A DNA stretch of 7,980 nucleotides from Deltaproteobacteria bacterium (GCA_019308705.1 JAFDHW010000093.1:1-7980), one strand, 5' to 3'; counted from the stretch's first letter, positions 1-5,760 are shown. Notes: generated from the letters alone by a model not told the origin. A program made the numbers and translations.

Positions 1-2
1 TG

Positions 3-293
3 AGATTCGAGAAGAAGTTTAATAACGCCGCTATGCACTACAATTCACTTTTTCCGTTTGACAAGGACAAAATCACTAAGATTGCTATTGTTGGATCCGC
101 CAAAAATTATACACTTCCCGGCGACTGGCCTAGTGACATCAAAGTCTTTTCTATTCCGGATTTCGTGTCTCAGATTTGCCAAGCGTTGTGTGATAAAGCC
201 CCCCTTCAAAAAGCCATACCAGAATCCTACCCATTACTTCGCGCTATGCAGTTTGTAATCCATTACGGCTCAAATTCCCATTCTCAGCAATGA
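3..293 (+). CDS. 3' end of an unrecognised protein, truncated by the window edge
   Basis: The frame is open from base 3 to a TGA at 291-293, so this is probably the C-terminal 96 codons of a longer gene starting upstream. An internal ATG at 33 would give 86 aa, but no ribosome binding site precedes it. The product is mixed alpha/beta: a basic start, a hydrophobic strand (KIAIVGSAKNY), then a strand-helix stretch (IKVFSIPDFVSQICQAL), and a polar tail ending SNSHSQQ. That arrangement vaguely recalls the last part of nuclease-like folds, but I do not recognise the family and assign no function. Base composition is far more AT-rich than downstream (23 G+C in the first 60 bases), with AT-ending codons such as AAT, TTT and ATT. 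This suggests acquired DNA. A hairpin follows the stop codon. Confidence 0.45.
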   Translation, partial: RFEKKFNNAAMHYNSLFPFDKDKITKIAIVGSAKNYTLPGDWPSDIKVFSIPDFVSQICQALCDKAPLQKAIPESYPLLRAMQFVIHYGSNSHSQQ

Positions 294-299
294 TCTGAC

Positions 300-317
300 G
301 CACGCGAGGGGGCGTGC
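300..317. other. 6-bp hairpin just after the first gene
   Basis: GCACGC (300-305) and GCGTGC (312-317) are perfect inverted repeats around the loop GAGGGG, 6 bases after the stop codon of the upstream gene. Position and GC content fit a transcription stop, but there is no T run after either arm. It is therefore not a canonical intrinsic terminator. Confidence 0.3.
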
Positions 318-471
318 CTCCGGCCAGTTTATACAGTGACCGTATTCGCCTGACACCCGCCCGAGCCCGGGATAGGAATTACGCTGCTTCGGGGGCATTT
401 TCGATGGGTTTGGTTTTGGGCAGTCCTTCCATGGGTAAGCGTTCAGGGGGTATCTACGCCAGCGCCGCGAT

Positions 472-543
472 TCAGGCCACTTCGGCGGGTTGATCTTTGA
501 GATGGTGGGAGATGGCCTGGACGAGCCGGGGGTAGTCTGGATT
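472..543 (-). pseudogene. C-terminal remnant of an unidentified gene
   Basis: Read on the minus strand, 543 down to 472 encodes NPDYPRLVQAISHHLKDQPA followed by E, V, A and a TGA stop. The helical, charged pattern and GC-ending codons look like the real tail of a protein. The frame is closed by a stop (complement of 544-546) directly upstream, and there is no start codon or ribosome binding site, so it can only be a fragment. It loses its 5' part at almost the same base where the plus-strand metallophosphoesterase tail begins, which suggests a rearrangement breakpoint near 540. I cannot name the parent family. Confidence 0.35.
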
Positions 544-657
544 CTACGACGCGGACCATGGTAAAATGTATGTAAACCGCGGCCTGGGCGTGGAAGGCGG
601 CATGCCCCTGCGCTTCCTCTGCCTCCGGAGATTGCCGTATTTGACTTGCTACCTAGA
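536..657 (+). pseudogene. metallophosphoesterase C-terminal remnant, frameshifted
   Basis: From 536 the plus strand reads SGFYDADHGKMYVNRGLGVE, then GGMPLRFLC to base 622. Shifting frame at about 623-625 it continues PEIAVFDLLPR to 657. Known family feature: YkuE-like calcineurin-type metallophosphoesterases end in a similar strand pattern, MYVNRGLG followed by P-x-RF-x-C-x-PE and a hydrophobic strand. One lost C between the Cys and Pro-Glu codons would explain the frame change. A stop codon (533-535) lies immediately upstream, and the catalytic His/Asp/Asn motifs of the fold are absent from the window. Only the last roughly 40 codons remain, so it is non-functional. The family call rests on this tail alone. 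Confidence 0.55.
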
Positions 658-709
658 TTGAAGAGCCGCCCCCTTGGTTCCCATGGGCAGCCCTGTTCCC
701 GCCCCCATA

Positions 710-729
710 GGGAATGCGCCAGCATTCCC
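710..729. repeat. perfect 8-bp palindrome with 4-base loop
   Basis: GGGAATGC (710-717) and GCATTCCC (722-729) form a perfect stem around the loop GCCA. A run of five T's follows at 741-745, 11 bases after the stem, too far for a textbook intrinsic terminator. It lies between the metallophosphoesterase remnant and the next palindrome, 28 bp downstream. It is either a weak terminator of the lost gene or part of a composite intergenic repeat. Confidence 0.5.
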
Positions 730-750
730 GACCCATGGAGTTTTTGAAAG

Positions 751-804
751 GGGGTTTGGGGAAAACGTTTTGCAAAAAGTTTTCCCCCAAGATATCTCCC
801 CAAA
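751..804. repeat. REP-like palindromic intergenic element
   Basis: GGGGAAAAC (758-766) and GTTTTCCCC (779-787) form a perfect 9-bp stem. The 12-base interior itself contains the palindrome TTTTGCAAAA (768-777), so the element is nested. Flanking G-rich (751-757) and C-rich (788-801) arms extend the symmetry with a few mismatches. No T run follows, so it is not a simple terminator. From memory, related sequences occur as dispersed intergenic repeats in sulfate-reducer genomes; I could not verify that here. It sits 50 bp before the prmA start and could shape the 5' end of that transcript. Confidence 0.55.
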
Positions 805-836
805 GTAGATATTCCTTCCCCCGACAGGCTTTTCCC

Positions 837-1781
837 ATGACCATCCAATGGCTTGAAATATCCGTGGAGTTTTCCGGGCCGGACCCTTTTGTGCTTCAGG
901 ACCTGATTTACCAAGCCTTTGATTCCTGGGGCATGGAGGGCGTGGTGTTGGACGAGCCCGGGGCCACGGGACTGGCTTTTGGGCGGGAGGAGGAGGTGGA
1001 GGAGCTTTCCTGCGGGAAGTTTGTGGTAACGGGGTATTTGGCGGACCTGCCCGGGGCTAGGAAGAAGCTTGCCGGATTGGAGGGGGAGGTCAAGCGGCTT
1101 TGCGCGGCGCGGGGGGCGTCCTTTTCCCTGTCGGTTTCCCGGCGGCTGGAAGAGGAGTGGGAAAAGGCGTGGAAGGAGTTTTTCCATCCCGTGCGGGTGG
1201 GGGAGAGCATCCTGGTGCAGCCCTCCTGGGAGCGGGTGGAGGCTCCGGCGGAGAAGATCGTGATCACGCTGGACCCGGGCATGGCGTTCGGGACCGGGGC
1301 GCACCCCACCACCACGCTGGCCATGGAGCTTTTGGAGGCGCACTTGCGGCCGGGCATGCGGGTGCTGGACGTGGGGTGCGGGTCGGGCATCTTGATGGTT
1401 TTGGCGTACAAGCTGGGGGCTTCGTTCGTGGCGGGGATCGACTGCGACGAGGTGGCCGTGCGGGTGGCCGGGGAGAACCTGGAGTTGAACGCGGCGCCGG
1501 AAACCTGCCGCGCCCTGTGGCAAGGGGACCTGGTCCGTGGTATAAGGAGGGGCGCGTTCGGGTGCGTGGCGGCCAACATCACCGCGGAGCCTGTGATCGC
1601 CTTGGTGGACCAGTTGCCGGACGTGCTTTTGCCCGGCGCGCTGTTCATCGCCTCGGGCGTCATCACGGAAAAGTGGCCCAAGGTGTTCGCCCGGCTGGAA
1701 AAGCGCGGGTTTTCCGTCACGGACATCCGGCACAGGGAAGGCTGGGTCGGCGCGGCGGCGGTGTATGAACCCGCCGGATGA
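837..1781 (+). CDS. prmA: ribosomal protein L11 methyltransferase
   Basis: Known role of the family: PrmA uses S-adenosylmethionine to trimethylate lysines and the N-terminus of ribosomal protein L11 in the cytoplasm. Seen: 314 aa, close to the usual 290-310. An N-terminal L11-binding region (about residues 1-105) and a short linker precede the Rossmann methyltransferase domain. That domain carries PGMAFGTGAHPTT (about 147-159), the SAM motif LDVGCGSG (177-184), an acidic ribose-binding strand GIDCDE (about 201-206), and N-I-T-A-E-P at 247-252 in place of the usual NILAxP. Start: the ATG at 837 gives the canonical beginning MTIQWLEISV. Upstream in-frame ATGs run through the palindromic repeat and are not credible. 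The ribosome binding site is weak (ACAGG at 823-827). The nitroreductase gene follows 49 bp downstream on the same strand and may be cotranscribed. Confidence 0.93.
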   Translation: MTIQWLEISVEFSGPDPFVLQDLIYQAFDSWGMEGVVLDEPGATGLAFGREEEVEELSCGKFVVTGYLADLPGARKKLAGLEGEVKRLCAARGASFSLSVSRRLEEEWEKAWKEFFHPVRVGESILVQPSWERVEAPAEKIVITLDPGMAFGTGAHPTTTLAMELLEAHLRPGMRVLDVGCGSGILMVLAYKLGASFVAGIDCDEVAVRVAGENLELNAAPETCRALWQGDLVRGIRRGAFGCVAANITAEPVIALVDQLPDVLLPGALFIASGVITEKWPKVFARLEKRGFSVTDIRHREGWVGAAAVYEPAG

Positions 1782-1830
1782 GCCCGGATCAGTCCCGGGA
1801 TTGCTGAATGCGGATGAAAGGATTTTTTCC

Positions 1831-2373
1831 ATGGCCGAGTTCTCCGAAGTATTGAAAAATCGAAGGAGCGTTCGCACGTTCACCGACGAGCCCGTGGCGG
1901 AAAAGGACCTCCACGCCGTGCTGGAGGCCATCCAGTGGTCGCCTTCCTGGGCCAACACCCAGTGCTGGGAAGTGGTGGTGGTAAAGGACGACAAGATCAA
2001 GGAGCAGCTTGCCGAGACCCTGCCCAAGGGAAACCCCGCCAAGAAGGGCATGGCTGCCGCGCCGGTGGTCCTGGCCGTGGCCGGCAGGAAAAACGAGGCG
2101 GGCTACTACAAGGGCGCGGTGACCACCAAGCTGGGCGACTGGTATATGTTCGACCTGGGCATCTGCGCCCAGAGCATGTGGCTGAGGGCCAAGGACCTGG
2201 GCCTGGGCACGGTGGTGGTGGGGCTGTTCGACCACGACGCGGCCAGCAGGATCCTGGGCGTGCCCGAGAACATGCAACTGGTTTTCCTGGCTCCCCTGGG
2301 CCACCCGGCCAAGGAGCCCAAGGCGCCGGAAAGAAAAAAGATCCAAGAGTTCACCAGGACCGATCGTTTCTGA
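1831..2373 (+). CDS. nitroreductase-family flavoprotein
   Basis: Family: FMN-dependent NAD(P)H oxidoreductases acting on nitroaromatics, quinones or flavins; the true substrate cannot be read from sequence. Seen in 180 aa: the FMN-phosphate motif RRSVR (11-15), SPSWANTQ (37-44), and the second FMN loop GLGTVVVG (124-131). The short length fits the compact nitroreductases. The common N-x-Q-P-W is here N-T-Q-C-W, with Cys45 replacing proline. Start: the ATG at 1831 is preceded by AAAGGA (1817-1822) at a good distance and begins right before the conserved F-x-E-V-L-x-x-R-R-S segment. An in-frame ATG at 1765 overlaps prmA and would add 22 residues of no family character. The stop codon lies within the extended -10 element of the next promoter. 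Confidence 0.88.
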   Translation: MAEFSEVLKNRRSVRTFTDEPVAEKDLHAVLEAIQWSPSWANTQCWEVVVVKDDKIKEQLAETLPKGNPAKKGMAAAPVVLAVAGRKNEAGYYKGAVTTKLGDWYMFDLGICAQSMWLRAKDLGLGTVVVGLFDHDAASRILGVPENMQLVFLAPLGHPAKEPKAPERKKIQEFTRTDRF

Positions 2374-2379
2374 TATAAT
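2350..2379 (+). promoter_or_regulatory. extended -10 promoter for the HD-GYP regulator
   Basis: A perfect TATAAT (2374-2379) preceded by TGA (2371-2373) makes an extended -10 element, TGnTATAAT. TTCACC at 2350-2355 is a 4/6 match to the -35 consensus with an 18-bp spacer. The TG of the extended -10 belongs to the stop codon of the nitroreductase gene. Predicted transcription start is near 2386, leaving about 42 bases before the chosen ATG at 2428. The match is strong on the -10 side; function is inferred. Confidence 0.55.
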
Positions 2380-2427
2380 GAAAATGTTCGCTGAACCCTG
2401 CACTGGATGCGACCGGGAAGGCTTGAT

Positions 2428-3558
2428 ATGACGGCCACCGCGGCACCCATGGAGATGGAGCGGCCCCGCGTCCTGGCGGTGGACGACGAGGAGCGGAACC
2501 TCAGGCTCATCGAGGCCATGCTTCTGCCCTTGGGCTACGAGGTCATGCTGGCCAAGAGCGGGGAGGAGGCCCTGAACTTGGTGGCCTCCCACCCGCCGGA
2601 TGTGATCCTCCTGGACATCATGATGCCCGGGATCAGCGGGTTCGAGGTGGCCCGGCGGCTGAAAGGCGCGGACGAGACCCGCATGATCCCCCTCATCATG
2701 GTAACCGCTTTGAAGGAGGTGGAGGACCGGGTCAAGGCCCTGGAGGCCGGGGCGGACGATTTTCTCACCAAGCCGGTGGAGAAGATGGAGCTGAAAGCCC
2801 GGGTGGCCTCCTCGGTGAAGGTGAAGGCCTACAACGACCACATGCTGCGCTACCAGAAGGAACTGGAGGAGGAGGTGGCCCGCAGAACCCAGCAACTGGA
2901 GCACGCCTACAGCAGGGTCAAGAGCGCTTCGCTGGACACCATCCACCGCCTCTCCCGCGCCGCGGAATACAAGGACGAGCACACCGGCGACCACATCCAG
3001 CGTATGAGCCGCTATTGTGTGGCCGTGGCCCGGCAGATGGGCCTGTCCCAAAAGGTGCTGGAAAGCCTGCTCTACGCCGCGCCCATGCACGACATCGGCA
3101 AAATCGGCATCCCGGACCGCATCCTCTTGAAGCCCCGCCGCCTGGACCAGGACGAGTGGCGCATCATGAAGCTCCACACGGTCATCGGCGGCAAGATCCT
3201 GGCCGGATCCGAAGTGGGGTTCATCCGCTTGGCCGAGGTCATCGCCATGACCCACCACGAACGGTGGGACGGCAAGGGATACCCCAAGGGAATCGCGGGC
3301 AGGAAGATCCCCTTGGCGGGCCGCATCTGCGCCGTGGCGGACGTGTTCGACGCCCTGACGTCCCGCCGTCCCTACAAGGAGCCCATCGACGTGGACGAGT
3401 CCTTCTCCATCCTCAAAGAGGGCAGGGGGACCCGGTTCGACCCCGACGTTTTGGATGCGTTTTTCGACGCTGAAAAGGAGATCCTGGAAATCAAGGAGAT
3501 GTACCCGGATTCCGGCCCCAGCCTGCTGGAGGAAATGGCCGGCGTGCCCCTGTATTGA
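2428..3558 (+). CDS. REC-HD-GYP response regulator, probable c-di-GMP phosphodiesterase
   Basis: 376 aa, RpfG-type architecture. Receiver domain, residues 13-132: acidic pair D19-D20, phospho-acceptor D63 in LLDIMMPG, T93 and K115 in LTKP. A charged helical linker follows (about 135-170). The HD-GYP domain (about 170-345) has H186, H189, the HD pair H221-D222 in HDIGKIGIPD, H250, H276-H277, the GYP triplet at 284-286 and D305. All expected metal and substrate positions are present, so the phosphodiesterase should be active. Known: such proteins hydrolyse cyclic di-GMP, gated by receiver phosphorylation. There is no output HTH and no membrane segment, so it is cytoplasmic. Start: the ATG at 2428 has GGGAAGG (2415-2421) 6 bases upstream; the in-frame ATG at 2407 lacks one. 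A hybrid kinase lies downstream on the same strand and is a likely partner, by inference. Confidence 0.92.
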   Translation: MTATAAPMEMERPRVLAVDDEERNLRLIEAMLLPLGYEVMLAKSGEEALNLVASHPPDVILLDIMMPGISGFEVARRLKGADETRMIPLIMVTALKEVEDRVKALEAGADDFLTKPVEKMELKARVASSVKVKAYNDHMLRYQKELEEEVARRTQQLEHAYSRVKSASLDTIHRLSRAAEYKDEHTGDHIQRMSRYCVAVARQMGLSQKVLESLLYAAPMHDIGKIGIPDRILLKPRRLDQDEWRIMKLHTVIGGKILAGSEVGFIRLAEVIAMTHHERWDGKGYPKGIAGRKIPLAGRICAVADVFDALTSRRPYKEPIDVDESFSILKEGRGTRFDPDVLDAFFDAEKEILEIKEMYPDSGPSLLEEMAGVPLY

Positions 3559-3653
3559 TTTTCGAAAAGGACCAAACCAGCCGTTTTTGCATAAGAAAAA
3601 TATCTAAGAATACTGCTATTTTCCCGTCACTGTGGCCCAGATCACTAGGTTTG

Positions 3654-3669
3654 TGTGATGTTTTTCACT
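3654..3669. promoter_or_regulatory. CRP/FNR-family-like operator
   Basis: TGTGA (3654-3658), six bases, then TCACT (3665-3669) matches the CRP-type palindrome TGTGA-N6-TCACA at 9 of 10 positions. It also resembles the HcpR-type site TTGTGA-N6-TCACAA known in Desulfovibrio. Its centre (3661.5) falls about 42 bp before the predicted start of the kinase promoter, where class II activators of this family bind, and it touches the -35 hexamer. The regulator itself is not in the window. Confidence 0.45.
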
Positions 3670-3697
3670 GACACCGTTGATCTTCCGGGATGATAAT
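3668..3697 (+). promoter_or_regulatory. sigma70-like promoter for the hybrid kinase
   Basis: CTGACA (3668-3673, 5/6) and GATAAT (3692-3697, 5/6) are separated by 18 bp. Predicted start is near 3704, just upstream of the kinase ATG at 3722. The surrounding 3559-3700 stretch is distinctly AT-richer than the coding DNA, as expected for a regulatory region. The upstream CRP/FNR-like palindrome overlaps the -35 element by two bases. Confidence 0.5.
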
Positions 3698-3721
3698 ATC
3701 GTAAGGCGAGTTCCTGAAAAC

Positions 3722-5614
3722 ATGCCACGATCCCGGGCGGGCGGTGGCCTTTCTTTTTCCGCGCCGCCGGCAGGAGCCCACAAGGTGCCCGCAGACCAGG
3801 AGAAAAAGCGCGTCCAGCCCCCCGCAAGCAACGCACAGGGCCTTTCCCCGGCCTATGCGGACCGGTTCGTGGAGCTTTCCATGGCCTGCGCGGGCTATGA
3901 CGGGGACATGGAGCGGTTTTTTGAAAAGGCGCTCGATCTTCTGTCCTCGGCCCACGAAGGCTTCCTGGACGCCGGGGCGGTGTTTTTGTACGACCCGGGC
4001 GAAGAAAAGCTTTTGCTGGCCGCCCACAGGGGGCACCCGAGGATTCTGGCCGCCTGCTCGCGCCATCTGGAGCCAGGCCGGTGCATGTGCGGGTCCGCGG
4101 CTTCGGGCCGTCAAGTGGTCTATGCCCCCAGCGCGGACCGCGAGCCCTGGCATTTTGATCACCGCCCCCAACCCGGGGACCACGGCGACCTGTGTATTCC
4201 CCTGCTGGCCGGCCAGGGCAGCCTGGTGGGGGTCATCCACCTGCTCACCCTTCCGGGCGTTTCCCTGGGGGACGATCTTTTGACTTTCACGGAGCACGCG
4301 GGACGGTTCCTGGGTTCGTTTTTCCACGAAGCTCTCCGCGCCCGGGCCCTGGGCGACCACGTCCAGGACCTTCTGGACCGCGTGTCCCAGAAGGACGACC
4401 GCATCAGCGAACTCACCGTTTCCCTGGAGCACGCCAAGCGCGCCAAAAGCGACTTTCTGTCCTCCATGAGCCACGAGCTCAGAACCCCGCTGAATGCTAT
4501 CATCGGGTTTTCCCAGGTGCTTCAGGAAGACTATTTCGGCACGCTCAACGACAAGCAGAAGCAGTACGTGGCCGACATCCTGGAAAGCGGCAAGCACCTT
4601 CTCAACCTCATCAACGACATCCTGGACCTCTCCCGGGTGGAGTCCGGGGTCATGGAGCCTGAATACTCCCTGGTCAACCTGGCCGGGCTTCTGGACCACT
4701 CCGCAACCATGATCCGCGAAAAGGCCCGCAAGAACGGGGTGGACGTGGTCGTGGACCTGCCGCAGGAGCTTTCCGGCTACGAGATCGTGGCCGACGAGCG
4801 CAAGCTCAAGCAGGTCCTGTACAACCTGTTGTCCAACGCGGCCAAGTTCACGCAGGAAGGCGGCCTCATCACCGTAGGAGCCTTTTTGGTGGAGGACCCG
4901 GTCCTTCAAGCCCCCCCAGACTCCCTGGACGAGGGCCGGACCCAGGGAATGGTGGAAATCTTTGTCCAGGACACGGGCATCGGCATCGAGGCCAACGACC
5001 AGAAGCGGATCTTCGAGGACTTTTACCAGGTTTCCCGCGGCCTTTCCGGAAAGACCCCTGGAACCGGCCTGGGCCTGCCTTTGGCCAAGAAGCTGGTGGA
5101 CCTGCACGGCGGCGAGCTGTGGGTGAAAAGCGGCGGCCCGGACAAGGGGGCCCGGTTCGCCTTCCGCATCCCCGTGCGCGTCTGCCCCTACACCCCCCCC
5201 CAGGCCGAAAGCCAGGGGGAGAAAGCCCCGGAAAGCAGCAAGAACGATTCGGACAAGCGGGTTCTCATCGTGGAGGATTCCCCCACCAACCTCACCCTGC
5301 TAAAGGACCTGGTGGAGCGGGTGTGCAAGTGCACGGTCATCACCGCGGCGGACGGCGAAACCGCCGTGGAGTGCGTCAAAACCTTCCCGCCGGACCTCAT
5401 CCTCATGGACGTGGGCCTGCCCGGCATCGACGGCGTGGAAGCCCTGAAGATCATCCGCGCCCAGTCCGGCATGAGCGAGGTTTCCGCCCTGGCCATGACC
5501 GGCTACGCCAGCTCCGAGGACGAAAAACGCCTTTTGCAAAACGGCTTCAACGGTTACCTCGCCAAGCCCTTCGACCTGCCCAAGCTCATGAAGGCCGTGA
5601 GGGAATTCCTGTAG
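3722..5614 (+). CDS. soluble hybrid histidine kinase (GAF-HisKA-HATPase-REC)
   Basis: 630 aa with no membrane segment or signal peptide, so a cytoplasmic sensor. Domains in order: a low-complexity start (1-45); a GAF sensor (about 48-206) with C112, C121-M-C123-G and a later HGDLCIPL segment; a short coiled coil (about 210-240). Next come HisKA with phospho-acceptor H251 in SHELRTPLNAIIGFSQ, and HATPase_c with N368/N372 (N box), DTGIGI (417-422) and GTGLGL (447-452). A C-terminal receiver carries the acceptor D563 in LMDVGLPG and K-P in the LAKPFD loop. All catalytic residues are present. The C-terminal receiver implies either phosphorelay through an unseen Hpt protein or internal control. 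Start: ATG 3722 lies after the promoter; a GTG at 3785 with AGGAG (3772-3776) eight bases upstream has a better ribosome binding site and is a real alternative. A TTG at 3677 lies inside the promoter and is rejected. Confidence 0.9.
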   Translation: MPRSRAGGGLSFSAPPAGAHKVPADQEKKRVQPPASNAQGLSPAYADRFVELSMACAGYDGDMERFFEKALDLLSSAHEGFLDAGAVFLYDPGEEKLLLAAHRGHPRILAACSRHLEPGRCMCGSAASGRQVVYAPSADREPWHFDHRPQPGDHGDLCIPLLAGQGSLVGVIHLLTLPGVSLGDDLLTFTEHAGRFLGSFFHEALRARALGDHVQDLLDRVSQKDDRISELTVSLEHAKRAKSDFLSSMSHELRTPLNAIIGFSQVLQEDYFGTLNDKQKQYVADILESGKHLLNLINDILDLSRVESGVMEPEYSLVNLAGLLDHSATMIREKARKNGVDVVVDLPQELSGYEIVADERKLKQVLYNLLSNAAKFTQEGGLITVGAFLVEDPVLQAPPDSLDEGRTQGMVEIFVQDTGIGIEANDQKRIFEDFYQVSRGLSGKTPGTGLGLPLAKKLVDLHGGELWVKSGGPDKGARFAFRIPVRVCPYTPPQAESQGEKAPESSKNDSDKRVLIVEDSPTNLTLLKDLVERVCKCTVITAADGETAVECVKTFPPDLILMDVGLPGIDGVEALKIIRAQSGMSEVSALAMTGYASSEDEKRLLQNGFNGYLAKPFDLPKLMKAVREFL

Positions 5615-5627
5615 GGCTCCCGGGCAA

Positions 5628-5655
5628 CGCGGCCGTCCGCCCCGCCAAGGCCGCG
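5628..5655. other. GC-rich stem-loop after the kinase gene
   Basis: CGCGGCC (5628-5634) and GGCCGCG (5649-5655) form a perfect 7-bp stem with a 14-base loop, starting 13 bases after the kinase stop codon. No T run follows on the plus strand; the stem is followed by five A's (5657-5661, after one G). It may help end kinase transcription before the SOS promoter, but it is not a canonical intrinsic terminator. Confidence 0.3.
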
Positions 5656-5717
5656 GAAAAACCATGAACCAGACCGAACCACCCCGGCCGCTGCAAATCC
5701 TTGCCCCCGAAAACCCC

Positions 5718-5747
5718 TTGACTTGTAGGACAAACGTCCTGTATATA
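5718..5747 (+). promoter_or_regulatory. promoter of the small membrane protein-lexA operon
   Basis: TTGACT (5718-5723, 5/6) and TATATA (5742-5747, 5/6) are separated by 18 bp. Predicted start is near 5754, giving a leader of about 33 bases to the ATG at 5787. The spacer contains a LexA-type box and a second box overlaps the -10 end and the start point, so a bound repressor would block polymerase. Confidence 0.65.
5727..5740. promoter_or_regulatory. LexA-type operator, box 1
   Basis: AGGAC (5727-5731), AAAC, GTCCT (5736-5740) is a perfect inverted repeat with a 4-base centre. It has the same geometry as the Gram-positive LexA (DinR) box GAAC-N4-GTTC, with one A-to-G change per half-site. It lies between the -35 and -10 hexamers of the promoter that leads into lexA, as expected for autorepression. 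The match in architecture is seen; binding is inferred. Confidence 0.6.
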
Positions 5748-5760
5748 GGACATATGTTTT
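5747..5760. promoter_or_regulatory. LexA-type operator, box 2 (degenerate right half)
   Basis: AGGAC (5747-5751), ATAT, GTTTT (5756-5760) repeats box 1 exactly 20 bp downstream, about two helical turns. Its left half is identical and its right half partly degenerate. The ATAT centre equals that of the common Gram-positive box with ATAT between GAAC and GTTC. The left half also pairs with the right half of box 1 as GTCCT-N6-AGGAC. The site overlaps the end of the -10 hexamer and the predicted start point. Confidence 0.5.

Larger units (their letters stand above)
294..836. other. gene-poor region with gene remnants and palindromes
   Basis: No intact gene with a plausible start and ribosome binding site lies here. 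A long open frame on the minus strand crosses the region but is a shadow of the GC-rich prmA sequence. What can be supported is listed separately: a hairpin at 300-317, a minus-strand gene tail at 472-543, a plus-strand metallophosphoesterase tail at 536-657, and two strong palindromes at 710-729 and 758-787. The rest of 318-471 contains only short fragments with several stops in each frame. No convincing promoter for prmA was found. Confidence 0.6.

Noticed and set aside
770..798. Possible promoter for prmA, TTGCAA followed by TATCTC at 17 bp
   Set aside because: The -10 match is only 3/6 and the -35 lies inside the palindromic repeat; too weak to annotate.
714..836. N-terminal extension of prmA from an ATG at 714
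   Set aside because: The extension translates through two palindromic elements, has no family counterpart, and PrmA begins canonically at 837.
270..2051. 593-codon open frame on the minus strand across the remnants, prmA and part of the nitroreductase
   Set aside because: It is antisense to two clear genes, has the Arg/Pro/Gly/His-rich composition of a GC-rich shadow frame, and matches no domain.
1789..3258. 489-codon open frame on the minus strand opposite the nitroreductase and HD-GYP genes
   Set aside because: It is opposite two genes with intact catalytic motifs, and its His/Leu/Gly-rich sequence is typical of an antisense shadow.
3641..3665. Possible intrinsic terminator after the HD-GYP gene: ATCAC/GTGAT stem followed by GTTTTT
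   Set aside because: The stem is only 5 bp with a 9-base loop and is weak. The same bases are better explained as part of the CRP/FNR-like palindrome and promoter.
3677..3721. TTG start for the hybrid kinase at 3677
   Set aside because: It lies within the predicted promoter spacer, upstream of the likely transcript start, and lacks a ribosome binding site.
3665..5107. 480-codon open frame on the minus strand opposite the hybrid kinase
   Set aside because: It is antisense to a kinase with every conserved box present, and has no domain signature of its own.
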